Origin: CALJFL01 sp047633055
GTDB taxonomy: Bacteria; Pseudomonadota; Gammaproteobacteria; Pseudomonadales; Halieaceae
DNA: 64,000 nucleotides
NCBI GenBank assembly: GCA_047633055.1
Contig: JBLIEI010000006.1
Location: forward strand, 1-64,000
Direction: 5' to 3'
The position numbers were made by a program, and so were the translations under genes. This document shows positions 43,123-52,433 of this stretch, piece by piece. Below the pieces are notes generated by a model, which did no database searches, was not told the DNA's origin, and saw only the letters and a program-made list of their open reading frames with translations. Numbering within the stretch: the first letter of the stretch is position 1; each line of letters starts with the position of its first letter.

Positions 43123-44232
43123 ATGGATCTGAATACAGTCGACGAACTGATCAGTGATATCCGCCAGGGTCGAATGGTGGTGTTGCTTGACGATGACGCC
43201 GACAGCAATAACGAAGGTGTGGTGATGGTTGCCGCCGAGCATTGCGATGCCAATCACATCAATTTTATGGCCAGGCAGGCCAGAGGTCTGGTGTGCCTGG
43301 CGCTGACCGAGGAGCGCTGCCGTCAACTGGACCTGCCACCGATGGTGGAGGATGCTCGGGGTGAAAAATCCAATTTTACCCTGTCGATCGAGGCGATGGT
43401 GGGAATCGATACCGGCATTTCAGCAGTGGATAGGGCTTTGACCGTGCAAGCTGCGGTAGCACCTCACGCGGTACCGGCAGATATTGTCCAGCCGGGTCAT
43501 ATATTTCCACTGACGGCGCTACCCGGCGGCGTACTGATGCGAGCGGGCCATACCGAGGCTGCTTCTGACTATGCCAGGCTCGCCGGCCTGCTGCCCGCTG
43601 CGGTTATCACCGATATTCTTACTCCCGACGGTGAAGTTGCTGACGGCCCCGCGTTGGTGGAGTTTGCGACTCGGTATAAATTGAAAATGGGCACCATTGC
43701 TGACCTGATTCATTTTCGGGTACTTAACGAGCGCACTATTCGTCGTGTCAGAGAGGGTAAAGTCCAAACTGCGTATGGCGAGTTCCAGCTCACCGCCTAT
43801 CGTGATCAAACGGCGGGAGAGGTTCATCTGGCGTTGTCGATGGGAACCATTTCTGCAGAACAACCTACTCCGGTTCGGGTTCATGTCGGCGCGACCTTGC
43901 GCGACCTGGTCCGCTCGGAGCTTGACGGGCAGGCATCCTGGAGCATGGATAGCTGCATGAAGGAGGTGGCTAAGCGCGGCCTGGGCGTTATTGTTTTGCT
44001 GGCTGGAAATGAGGGCGCAGACCAAATTCTGGCCAGTATCGATTTGGCTCTGGGTGAGCAGTCAGCTGGTGGTGAGTTCGCCCCGGATACCTACACAAAA
44101 GTGGGCTTGGGCTCACAAATACTGCGCGATATCGGCGTCGGTAAAATCCACCTGATGGGTGCGCCAATCAAGTACAATGCGATTTCCGGTTTTGACCTGG
44201 AAGTGCTGGAATTTTTAAATCCGGGCCAGTAG
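43123..44232 (+). CDS. RibB-RibA fusion (RibBX-like) with altered active sites
   Basis: A 369-residue fusion in the riboflavin operon. Residues 1-205 have the DHBP synthase (RibB) fold, 210-369 the GTP cyclohydrolase II fold. The second half lacks the zinc cysteines and RQEGRG motif, as in RibBX proteins of other gamma-proteobacteria. The first half is also altered: the catalytic loop DDEDRENEGD reads DDDADSNNEGVV (Arg to Ser28, Glu to Asn29, Asp to Val33), and the late catalytic Glu region (ICE) reads ITD (Asp164). Cys58 and His143 remain. It may be inactive, regulatory or changed in specificity. Start and spacing are normal for the operon. Confidence 0.82.
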   Translation: MDLNTVDELISDIRQGRMVVLLDDDADSNNEGVVMVAAEHCDANHINFMARQARGLVCLALTEERCRQLDLPPMVEDARGEKSNFTLSIEAMVGIDTGISAVDRALTVQAAVAPHAVPADIVQPGHIFPLTALPGGVLMRAGHTEAASDYARLAGLLPAAVITDILTPDGEVADGPALVEFATRYKLKMGTIADLIHFRVLNERTIRRVREGKVQTAYGEFQLTAYRDQTAGEVHLALSMGTISAEQPTPVRVHVGATLRDLVRSELDGQASWSMDSCMKEVAKRGLGVIVLLAGNEGADQILASIDLALGEQSAGGEFAPDTYTKVGLGSQILRDIGVGKIHLMGAPIKYNAISGFDLEVLEFLNPGQ

Positions 44233-44264
44233 TCAGGCCGGACGTAGAAAAAAGGAAAATAAAC

Positions 44265-44735
44265 ATGAGCGTAAAAATAATTGAAGGAGATTTCACCAGC
44301 GGTAATGGCAACTATGCCATCGTGGTGGGTCGATGGAACAGTTTCGTCGTTGAGCACTTGCTGGACGGCGCTCTGGATACGCTGCGCCGTCATGGTGTCA
44401 CTGATGAGCAAGTGACAGTGGTTCGGGCGCCCGGGGCGTTTGAGATTCCGCTGGTGTGTAAAAAAGTGGCTGCCAAGGGCGGTGTCGATGCAATCATCGC
44501 ATTGGGCGCCGTTATTCGCGGCGGTACGCCCCATTTTGAGTACGTGTCGGGTGAGTGCACCAAAGGCATCTATCAGGTGGGAATGGATTACGAGCTGCCT
44601 GTGGCTTTCGGTGTGCTGACAGTCGATACCATAGAGCAGGCGATTGAGCGTTCTGGCTCCAAGGCGGGTAATAAGGGTGAAGAAGCCGCCCTGTCTGCCC
44701 TCGAAATGGTTAGCCTGCTGGGCAAGATAGGCTGA
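44265..44735 (+). CDS. ribH: 6,7-dimethyl-8-ribityllumazine synthase
   Basis: A 156-residue lumazine synthase joining the ribityl-pyrimidinedione with dihydroxybutanone phosphate. Motifs seen: VVGRWNSFV, VRAPGAFEIPLV, IALGAVIRGGTPHFEYV and the PVAFGVLT strand. It follows the RibB-RibA fusion by 32 nt with AAAGGAAA before the ATG, and precedes nusB by 2 nt. Confidence 0.96.
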   Translation: MSVKIIEGDFTSGNGNYAIVVGRWNSFVVEHLLDGALDTLRRHGVTDEQVTVVRAPGAFEIPLVCKKVAAKGGVDAIIALGAVIRGGTPHFEYVSGECTKGIYQVGMDYELPVAFGVLTVDTIEQAIERSGSKAGNKGEEAALSALEMVSLLGKIG

Positions 44736-44737
44736 AA

Positions 44738-45199
44738 GTGACTAGAGTGGCAAAAGTCCAACACAATACTCTCGCTGCCGAACGCCGCAAGGCGCGGCAT
44801 TACGGTATGCAGGCGCTGTATCAGTGGCACATGGCCGGCGCCTCGCTGTCGGTGATTGAGACGGAATTTCGCGATGACTATGATTTTGCGCACGTCGACC
44901 TGGAATATTTCCAAGCGTTGCTGCACGAAATCCCCGGCTGCGTAGATCAGCTGGAAGCCCGCCTCAGCCCATTGTTGGATCGCCGTCTGGATGACCTTGA
45001 TCCCATCGAGCGGACTCTGCTGCGTATGGGCTGCTGGGAGCTTGCCGAGCGGTTGGACGTACCCTACAAAGTGGTGATTAATGAGGCCATAGCGCTGGCC
45101 AAGAAATTTGGCGCCACCGACAGCCATAAATATGTGAACGGCGTGCTCGACAAGGTCGCCCGAGAATTGCGTAAGGTCGAAATCGAAGCAGCGTCCTGA
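44738..45199 (+). CDS. nusB: Transcription antitermination factor NusB
   Basis: A 153-residue NusB, which binds boxA RNA with NusE/S10 in ribosomal antitermination. The RRKARHYGMQALYQWHMAG opening and DKVARELR end match the family. The start is GTG 44738, 2 nt after ribH (a second GTG at 44750 is possible). Its position between ribH and thiL is standard. Confidence 0.95.
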   Translation: MTRVAKVQHNTLAAERRKARHYGMQALYQWHMAGASLSVIETEFRDDYDFAHVDLEYFQALLHEIPGCVDQLEARLSPLLDRRLDDLDPIERTLLRMGCWELAERLDVPYKVVINEAIALAKKFGATDSHKYVNGVLDKVARELRKVEIEAAS

Positions 45200-45204
45200 A
45201 AGCC

Positions 45205-46128
45205 GTGGATGAATTTGCTCTAATCTACCGATATTTCTCGGCATTGGGCCGCGGCGAGGCCGTTGATCTGGGCGTAGGCGACGACTGTGCCTTGCTGAGG
45301 CTCAACGCTGGCGAACGGCTAGCTACCTCTGTGGACACGATGGTAGAGGGTGTTCATTTTCCCGCTGAAGCATTTCCTGAAGATATTGGTTTTCGAGCAG
45401 TGGCAGTGGCGGTCAGTGATCTGGCGGCTATGGGCGCCAGGCCAATTGGTATGACCCTGGCCTTAACGCTGCCCGAACCTGATGAATTCTGGTTGCACGC
45501 CTTCAGTGAAGGGGTGAGTGCGGCGGTGTCTGGATTTTCCCTGCCGTTAGTCGGGGGTGATACCACCTGCGGGCCACTCACCATTACCGTTCAGGTATTG
45601 GGTGCGCTGGCTCTGGATACGGCATTGCTGCGCAGCGGCGCTAGTCCTGGAGACAGCGTATACGTCTCGGGAACCCTGGGTGATGCTGCAGCCGGTTTGG
45701 CTATTCTTCAGGACCGATTGCAGCCCGCGACGGCTGTGCATGGCGAGTATCTTTTACAACGATTTTATCGACCGCAGCCCCCATTATCCTTGGGTTTGAA
45801 GTTAGCGGATATTGCGACAGCGGCTATTGATATCTCAGACGGTTTACTCGCCGATGCGGGCCATATGGCGGCTGCTAGCGGGGTGCAGATCGTCGTGGAC
45901 TCTGCCGCGATACCGCTTTCTGATGCACTCAAATCCTGCCCCGACCCTGAAAAAGCGCTGGCTTGGGCGCTGACAGGTGGGGATGATTATGAGCTATGTT
46001 TTTGTCTACCACCCGGGGTGGCGGCGCCTGCTGGCGTCACCCGTATTGGGAACGTTATCGCCGGTGAAGGGGTCAGTTGCGACCGCAGCCCGGGAGAGAC
46101 TGCCGGATATCGACATTTTGATGTTTAA
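45205..46128 (+). CDS. thiL: Thiamine-monophosphate kinase
   Basis: A 307-residue ThiL, phosphorylating thiamine monophosphate to the diphosphate cofactor. The PurM-like fold shows GVGDDCALL, SVDTMVEGVHF, VAVSDLAAMGARP, GGDTTCGP and DISDGLLADAGH. The start is GTG 45205, 5 nt after nusB; the nearby ATG is out of frame. No TPP riboswitch is present. Confidence 0.95.
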   Translation: MDEFALIYRYFSALGRGEAVDLGVGDDCALLRLNAGERLATSVDTMVEGVHFPAEAFPEDIGFRAVAVAVSDLAAMGARPIGMTLALTLPEPDEFWLHAFSEGVSAAVSGFSLPLVGGDTTCGPLTITVQVLGALALDTALLRSGASPGDSVYVSGTLGDAAAGLAILQDRLQPATAVHGEYLLQRFYRPQPPLSLGLKLADIATAAIDISDGLLADAGHMAAASGVQIVVDSAAIPLSDALKSCPDPEKALAWALTGGDDYELCFCLPPGVAAPAGVTRIGNVIAGEGVSCDRSPGETAGYRHFDV

Positions 46129-46206
46129 CCAAAATCTGGTCATGGGTTGCTTACATCCAGGTCCTTTACCTCTACACTCGTAGTTTGTAACAGTCGCGGA
46201 GTCGGG

Positions 46207-46725
46207 ATGAATTCGGACCCAACGCAAGATGAACCGCTAGAGCTCGCCGGCGCGGCTTCACCGCGCGTATTTAGAGACCCGATCCAGTTTCTCGCGTTTG
46301 GCTTTGGCAGCGGTCTGTCTCCCAAAGGACCCGGAACCGCTGGTACTTTGGTTGCAGTTCCGCTCTATCTCCTGCTCAGCGACCTGAACCTAGTGACTTA
46401 CACTGCTCTGGTGCTGATTGCTTTTGGCATTGGAATCTACCTGTGTGGCGCGGCAAGCCGAACGTTGGGAGTGCACGACCACCCCGGGATCGTTTGGGAT
46501 GAATTCGTCGGCTTCTGGATTACCATGTGGGCAGTACCGCCTACAGCAACTTGGGTGGTCATTGGCTTTATCGTATTTCGGATACTGGATATCGCTAAGC
46601 CCTGGCCCATTAGCTCACTGGATAAGAACGTTCACGGCGGGCTAGGAATTATGATCGACGATGTGGTTGCAGGGATTTTGGCGTGTGGCGTGCTGCACCT
46701 GGCGATCAGGTTGGTTGGGGCGTAG
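46207..46725 (+). CDS. pgpA: Phosphatidylglycerophosphatase A
   Basis: A 172-residue inner-membrane phosphatase completing phosphatidylglycerol synthesis. Family motifs FGSGLSPKGPGTAGTL and HDHPGIVWDEFVGFW are intact, with three or four membrane segments. I chose ATG 46207, with GGAG upstream, over an in-frame start 20 codons earlier. It lies 78 nt after thiL, as in many gamma-proteobacteria. Confidence 0.93.
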   Translation: MNSDPTQDEPLELAGAASPRVFRDPIQFLAFGFGSGLSPKGPGTAGTLVAVPLYLLLSDLNLVTYTALVLIAFGIGIYLCGAASRTLGVHDHPGIVWDEFVGFWITMWAVPPTATWVVIGFIVFRILDIAKPWPISSLDKNVHGGLGIMIDDVVAGILACGVLHLAIRLVGA

Positions 46726-46789
46726 AGAGCAAAGCGCAGGGACACTCAGGGAAACGGAAATCAAGGCATTTGGCGTTAAGGAGAGTGCA

Positions 46790-47425
46790 GTGAAGTATTG
46801 GTGTTGTGCGCTACTGATGATAATTTCTGGCCAGCTGGTTGCTCAGGGAGCTGGCTTACAGGTGCAGGCGCTGCTGCCAAATACAGCCGTCGTAAAAATT
46901 GATGGTCGACAGTACACCCTGCGCGCGGGCGATACTGAGGCCGGGGTCAAATTGATATCTGCCGATTCCCGCCAGGCAATTTTCGAGATCGATGGCACCC
47001 GTCATGCCCTTGGGGTTTCCCAGCACATTGGTAGTCATTTTAGTGCACCTGAGAAGCGAGAGGTCACTATCAGGCGTGACGACCGGTTGCAGTACCTAAC
47101 AAAAGCGAATCTCAACGGTGTATCCATGGACGTGCTGGTAGACACAGGCGCAAACCTGGTGGCGATGAGCGCTGAGCATGCCGTCCGTATTGGGATTGAT
47201 TATGAGGCAGGGGTGGAGTCCGCGGTGGAGACTGCCGGTGGCCTTAACGACGCCTGGCTTATTAAGTTGAGATCCGTAGAGGTAGGCGGTATCAAGGTGG
47301 AAAATGTCGAGGCCACCGTGATTGACGGCGACTACCCTACCATTGTGCTGCTGGGTATGAGTTACTTAAGGCACGTGGAAATGCGGGAAAGTGGGGGAAT
47401 TTTGTCCCTGTCCAGGGATTGGTGA
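46790..47425 (+). CDS. Retropepsin-like aspartic protease
   Basis: A 211-residue secreted or periplasmic protease of the clan-AA family (TIGR02281-like). A signal peptide (about 1-20) and a small N-terminal domain precede the single-chain retropepsin fold with one catalytic motif, VDTGANLVAMS (about residues 115-125), and the later IVLLGMSYL flap partner. With one DTG per chain it must dimerise. I chose GTG 46790, preceded by AAGGAGA, which gives a clean signal peptide; the open frame extends 43 codons further up into pgpA. Substrate unknown. Confidence 0.82.
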   Translation: MKYWCCALLMIISGQLVAQGAGLQVQALLPNTAVVKIDGRQYTLRAGDTEAGVKLISADSRQAIFEIDGTRHALGVSQHIGSHFSAPEKREVTIRRDDRLQYLTKANLNGVSMDVLVDTGANLVAMSAEHAVRIGIDYEAGVESAVETAGGLNDAWLIKLRSVEVGGIKVENVEATVIDGDYPTIVLLGMSYLRHVEMRESGGILSLSRDW

Positions 47426-47481
47426 GATGCCCGTGCAGATAATTCGGTGATGGGTGCGGCCTAGCGGGGTGAAGGCAGCTG

Positions 47482-48381
47482 CTAGTGGTCTCGCTCAACG
47501 ATATACCGTGCGATGTCCTGCAGGTGATTGGCTGATTCACCGAAGCCGACAAGCGACGTGAGTGCTGCTTCTAACAGGCGCTGAGCCTCGGCTTTGGCGC
47601 CCTCCAAGCCCATCAATTTAACGTACGTCGGCTTATTTGCCTCTGCATCCTTGCCCTGGGTCTTGCCGAGGGTCTTAGAATCGCCTTCCACATCCAAAAT
47701 GTCGTCCACCACTTGGAATGCCAAGCCGATATGAGTGCCAAACTCGTTCAGCGCAGCCAATTGTGAGTCGCTCGCGTTGGCAGCGATGCCTCCCAGCGCA
47801 AGGGATGCCCGAATCAAGGCTCCCGTTTTCATTGAGTGCATTGCCTGCAACTCTTCGAGGGTCATGTCAGAGTCGGTGGCCTGAATGTCGATGTGCTGGC
47901 CACCTACCATGCCCTCAAAGCCGGCTGCCGCCGACAGAGCTTTGATCATTTTGACCTTCTGGCCATCCGAGAGATCCGGTGCATCGGCAATAAGTTCAAA
48001 AGCCCTCGCCTGTAGTCCGTCGCCCACTAAAATGGCCGTGGCCTCGTCGAAAGCCTTGTGGAGACTCGGTTTGCCACGACGAAAGTCGTCGTCATCCATG
48101 GCGGGGAGGTCGTCGTGGATTAGGGAGTAGGTGTGGATTAGTTCTATGGCGCCATAAAGATAATTAAGAGCTGTTGGAGGCGTATCTTCGTTGACGATTA
48201 ACGAGGCAGCGTGGAGCAGTAGCGGCCTAATGTGCTTTCCGCCCACCGACAATGCGTAGTTGTGAGCCTCGGTCAGGTCTAAATGAGTTCTAACGGGTGT
48301 CGACGGCGGGCGGGTCAGCGATCGCAGTGCAAGATCAACGCGCGCACGGTTCACCTCCAAGAACTCGCGGCGATCAGTCAC
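47482..48381 (-). CDS. ispA: Farnesyl diphosphate synthase
   Basis: A 299-residue short-chain prenyl transferase making farnesyl diphosphate from IPP and DMAPP/GPP. The two Asp-rich motifs are HDDLPAMDDDDFRRG and VVDDILDVEGD; the chain-length region before the first matches the bacterial FPP type. I chose GTG 48381, which overlaps the xseB stop by 8 nt (GTG 48384 is equally possible). The dxs gene that often follows ispA is not here. Confidence 0.94.
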   Translation of the reverse strand: MTDRREFLEVNRARVDLALRSLTRPPSTPVRTHLDLTEAHNYALSVGGKHIRPLLLHAASLIVNEDTPPTALNYLYGAIELIHTYSLIHDDLPAMDDDDFRRGKPSLHKAFDEATAILVGDGLQARAFELIADAPDLSDGQKVKMIKALSAAAGFEGMVGGQHIDIQATDSDMTLEELQAMHSMKTGALIRASLALGGIAANASDSQLAALNEFGTHIGLAFQVVDDILDVEGDSKTLGKTQGKDAEANKPTYVKLMGLEGAKAEAQRLLEAALTSLVGFGESANHLQDIARYIVERDH

Positions 48382-48634
48382 CACCGCTCTCTGACTCCGC
48401 CAGATTGGTAGACACAACCTGCCCGCCGCGCTCTACAAGTACGCTGACCCGCTGCTCGGCCGCCGACAGTAGATCCTGCGATTCTCGCAAGAGTTTGATG
48501 CCCTCTTCGAAGCCTGCAAGGGAGTCGTCGAGACTTTGGTCCTGGCCCTCGAGGTTGGCGATGATGGACTCGAGCCTTACTATTGAGGATTCCAGCGTAT
48601 TCGGGGTATTAGGCTTTACGTGCTTTTTTGGCAT
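48374..48634 (-). CDS. xseB: Exodeoxyribonuclease VII small subunit
   Basis: An 86-residue XseB, helical partner of the XseA nuclease. The SSIVRLESIIANLEGQDQSL and SLAGFEEGIKLLRESQDLL signatures are present. It lies directly upstream of ispA with an 8-nt overlap, the usual arrangement. Confidence 0.94.
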   Translation of the reverse strand: MPKKHVKPNTPNTLESSIVRLESIIANLEGQDQSLDDSLAGFEEGIKLLRESQDLLSAAEQRVSVLVERGGQVVSTNLAESESGGD

Positions 48635-49278
48635 TTGAGTACTTTTTGATGTCTGAGGAGATTTTAGGAAGTATACAAGGCCCAGTGTCTCGTGGAGGTG
48701 GTCGCAGGAAGTTTATTTGCGTCAAAGCGCCAGACTGGCTGGAGCGATATTGGCTAGTTGAAGTGCTGCGACTGACCCTAGGGGAACAAAGTAACTCGTT
48801 GCTACTTCGAAAAGTGCAGATGTATTCCAAACTCTAGCACGTCCATCGGAGATACTGCCTAGCGGGAGAGTCCTGTAATCTCCATTTTTAACCGCAGTTA
48901 AAAGTGGAAGGCCAAGCAGCTAGTGACAAATTCTGAATCGGTGTTTCACTGCAATCTAAACTGGGAATAACCCAAAGATATGTTTGGAATTCCGCAGGCA
49001 GTCTCGCTCTTTATCGAATTTACCATAGCCGCGCTAATTTGGATGAGGTGCAAAAGAATCTACCCGCTCAAAATTTTCTCCGTGTACCAAACTCTCATTA
49101 ATGAGTGCTCCATCGAACTGCCCATCTGCTGAGTCAAAGTCATATGCATCAATTCCTTGCTCATCAATGTCAAAAACTCCCTTTGCGGGTCTCTGCGTCT
49201 GCTGGGGTAAAGCACAGCTATAAACCCTGTTTTTAAGCAGGGACTTGATCAGCGAGGACGTATAGCCTTCGGTACCGT
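48635..49278. other. Gene-poor stretch left of the polysaccharide region
   Basis: About 640 bp with no confident gene. A leftward reading frame without a start stays open for roughly 85 codons from about 49300 to a TAG at 49034-49036, overlapping the end of the truncated flippase in another frame. Its residues (such as DIDEQGIDAYDFDSADGQF and ALINESLVHGENFE) look protein-like but I do not recognise them. It may be the end of a gene whose front was lost in the deletion that cut the flippase. Confidence 0.4.
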
Positions 49279-50223
49279 CTATATTTGTACCACCTCGGGT
49301 GCAAAAAAAGCCAGGCCCACATACAGCGGCGCATTGGTCGAAGCGACCATATTCAAAGATTTCAGATAAATCTCACGCACGCTGGTCACATCCGTCTGCA
49401 CTTTCGCCATCAGAGGGAAGCCTGGTCGCGTGACAATCGGGTTAACCATTCCTTGTATTTGAAACACGATTTGCCTTGGTAGGCTATACAGTCCGAGCGC
49501 CGCTGTATCCACTATGCGTCCACCGAGTACTAGATCGATATTCCGATTAAATTCGTTAACTAGATCATTTGCAACGAGTGAGCTTCCGAAGCCAAGGTAG
49601 CTGCGCACTTCTGCCAACCGAAACTGCCACCGCGGCCGCCACCCGTCGGCCAAAAATACCCATGCTAAGAAGGTGCCACCAAGTGCACTAATCATCGAGC
49701 CGGCGAGTAATGCATAGACGCCCCACCCCGCCCATGCGGCTGTGATGGCGGCTGTAAAGCCAAGCAGCGTGGCGACTATTTCCGACAACACGAGGGGGCG
49801 AAAGTGTAGGGCTTTTTCAGCATTGATTCGTATTTGCTGCCCCAAAGCGTTGATGACAAGGGTGAAGGCTGCAAGCATGAGCAGCGGCGTCAGTCTCTCG
49901 TCGCCAAACCAATACGCCAGTGTGGAGCTGAACGCGAGCACCAGTAGGCTCAGCACCGCGCTTGTGCCTACAGTCAGCCGAAAAAAACTCGACCGTTCCA
50001 ATTCGGTGACATTTTGCCGTTGTATATATGCCCTGTTAACGCCCATGTCTGCAAACATGTTCGCAAAGCCTGGCACCACGGTCACTATGGCCATCAACCC
50101 GCAGTCTGATGGGGCGAGCAGGCGAGCCAACACAGCCAGTTGAGCCAGTTGCATCAGCGCACGAGCACCGGCAGCCGCTGAAGTCCAGCGCACCGCAGAA
50201 AAAGTCTTATGCTTTAGACTCAT
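49279..50223 (-). pseudogene. Truncated polysaccharide flippase (Wzx-like)
   Basis: A 314-residue N-terminal two-thirds of an oligosaccharide flippase of the polysaccharide-biosynthesis (MATE-like) family; complete members have about 480 residues. It opens with the typical VRWTSAAAGARALMQLAQL and LAPSDCGLMAIV and shows eight or nine membrane helices, then ends abruptly at FFAPEVVQI with a TAG. The sequence beyond is not flippase. Without the last helices it is very probably inactive. It would have moved lipid-linked repeat units across the inner membrane. Confidence 0.8.
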
Positions 50224-50236
50224 TCTTTATTGGAGG

Positions 50237-50815
50237 TCACTGAGTAGCCTTCTGATTCAAACACAAAAATTGCAGCAACAGTGCCTTGATTGCCAAGTTC
50301 AGTCGCATGGGGCTACGACTAAAGCGCTCACTGTAATAATTGAACTTCAATAGCCACATGCTGAAAAACCCACACAGCGGCTCTATGCCTAGATCTACAA
50401 AGGCAACCTTGCTAAGTAAGCGCTTAAGAGAAGGTGGGGTAAAACGGAAAAAGGCATACGGCGCGTCGTATATCCAGTATGGCATTGGCACCTGCGACAT
50501 GATGAGTCCATCAGGCGTCAGGATGCGGATTAATTTATTGAGTATGGTTTTTGGTTCGTACAAAGTTGGCCATGAAAAACATTGGCACAAACTGCCGTCA
50601 ACGTTTGATTTTATAGGTAATCGCTTTTTAAAATAAGAGTTTACATTGACCTTGGTCTCGTGGTGGTAACCACTCCGGTCCATCGCAGTGTATGAATCAC
50701 CGCGCTGTAAAAATAAATCTTTGTAAGAAGATTCGCTCGATCCTAAATCGTAGGGGTTACTTTTGTGTAGAGGAGTAAATTTTTTCAGGGTAAAGTCGGA
50801 AATTTGACAAGCAAA
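50237..50815 (-). pseudogene. Class I methyltransferase gene, start lost
   Basis: A leftward frame of 192 codons for a SAM-dependent methyltransferase. The first ATG (50683) lies after SAM motif I, which is encoded upstream in the same frame (PYDLGSSESSYKDLF, usually LDLGSGESPYK). No ATG, GTG or TTG start suits it, and a TGA closes the frame at 50816. Later motifs (ILTPDGLIMSQVP, YWIYDAPYAFFRFTP) are well kept. I read it as a methyltransferase that has lost its start; the G-to-S change in motif I fits decay. A shortened protein from ATG 50683 would lack the cofactor loop. Confidence 0.65.
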
Positions 50816-50853
50816 TCAATTATAGTCGAAGCGAGTTATAGGGTTCTGGCTAA

Positions 50854-51450
50854 TCATAAATATCCTCGAAGATGGCAGTGCCATAATGTTTTTATCATGT
50901 TCCCGATTTGTACATCATTATTATATCGCACCACATTGTGTCGCCAAAGTGCGGGTTGCTGGATTCCTGGCCAACAATGTACTCGAAAATTCACCGAAGC
51001 GCGCCTCGCGAATGCGCTATTCATGCGCATCATCCAGAATAACCGAATATCATCGGCACTAAAGCAGAGCTCAGTAAACAAATCGATATTCAGGACATCA
51101 CTATGAAATATTTTCGGAGGATACAAAACACCACCAACGCTAGTTTGGAAGGTTAGTGGAGTAGCGTGAAATTCCAGCGGATCGGATATCCATTTATCAT
51201 ATGGTAAAGGAACGCGATTGAGTCCCAATCGAATTCTGTGTGCTCGCTGGCAGATGACATCTCGTGGATTTGAGGAGCTGCTATCAACGAGGTTCTTCAG
51301 CCATGACGCTCCGTAATAAATGTCATCATCTGCTGTGACGATATAACAATCGGCATACCTCTCGAGCGTTGGAATTATTTTTTTAAATAATAGAAGATCA
51401 TCGCAAAAATGGATTATCAGACCGGCGGAAATGGAAGAAAAGTGAGACCT
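50854..51450 (-). pseudogene. Glycosyltransferase fragment, 5' end missing
   Basis: A leftward open frame of about 198 codons without a start at its beginning (a TAA precedes it). It reads HFCDDLLLFKKIIPTLERY, then IVTADDDIYYGASWLKNLVD with a DxD-type metal site, and later SADDI and NNDVQIGNMIKTL. This matches the later part of a bacterial capsule or LPS glycosyltransferase of the GT2-like kind. The N-terminal donor-binding part is gone. ATG 51228 would begin after the DxD motif. Confidence 0.65.
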
Positions 51451-51471
51451 TTAGTGCAAGAAGTGTCGGTA

Positions 51472-52008
51472 TTATGCTGACTTCCAGTCTGTTTCGGGTC
51501 TCTCGATAAACGCGGAAAGAATATTTTTTTGACGAGGCATAAGTTCGCTCATGAAAGGCGTAATTTCGTGCCAAATAGTAGATGTAAGCAAGTGGATCTC
51601 ATCTGGAAATGTCATCCTTTTCCGGGTGCAAAAAGATGTAAAACTCCGAGCATGTACTATGCTCGTTATCATTCTTAATATGTTGATGATTGCCGATTTT
51701 TTTCTATCCGAGTGAGACAAAAACATAATGACAAGCTTGCTGGAGCTCTCAAAAAGCGTATCCATGTAGCTGAAATATACGGAATACTCGGTAAGATGAT
51801 ATGTAACATCTAATGAAATTTTCAGGCCAGCTTTCTCTTCCCTATAAGCGCCTAGCGACCTGAATTTTTTTGATCAGTCACGTGTCAGCATATTGTGGCA
51901 GAGTTCGATTGCCTTCTCGCCAACATCAAAACATAGGTATGAACTATAATTTGACAAGGTTAACTTATTACCACAACCAAGCTCGATGACCGTCTTAATG
52001 CCATGATT
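51472..52008 (-). pseudogene. Methyltransferase pseudogene with internal stop
   Basis: A leftward class I methyltransferase relic. SAM motif I is present (IKTVIELGCGNKLTL), followed by FDVGEKAIELCHNMLTRD, then an in-frame TGA at 51876-51874, and then SKKFRSLGAYREEKAGLKISLDVTYHL in the same frame. The stop lies where relatives usually have one residue between D and SK; a tryptophan codon (TGG to TGA) is the simplest origin. After VIMFLSHSD the similarity fades, suggesting a frameshift. There is no start codon at the front. Confidence 0.7.
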
Positions 52009-52433
52009 TTAGTAACTCCTCTCACTTGGTAGCCCTGAAGCTGGTGTCCGAGAGACGATGATCATTTGTCGATGGGTGCAGCGGTGATTTAACTTCCGGG
52101 CAACCACTGCAGAGGGGGGGCAGTAGCTCATTGGACTTCCCGCGGTATACATGACGTTTCACAGCCTCATTTGGAGGTGGACTCAAACGGCCTTGCGCTA
52201 ACACTGTCCAGTCCGCTAAATCTCTTGTTTTATAGGTACTCTTTCTAGAGCGCTATTTTCTATCAGCTAAGAATGGCCGAGAATTGTCTAATCGGCGGTG
52301 GGAATTCCATGCAAGGCTGAAAGGTGTCTAGTAAATCTTCAGGAGCCCAGCATAGGTTAAGTTTTCCTAGCCCAGGTTTTTTTAAATGGGTACAAGTTTC
52401 GGCGCTGACTAAACCTCGCACTAAAAAAGTAAA
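52009..52433. other. Unassigned stretch between two relics
   Basis: About 425 bp with only short frames. A leftward 60-codon frame (52022-52204) is not recognisable. No inverted repeats or target duplications were found that would mark an insertion sequence. Confidence 0.4.

Noticed and set aside
52022..52204. Leftward 60-codon frame between methyltransferase relics
   Set aside because: No start context, no recognisable sequence, surrounded by decayed genes.
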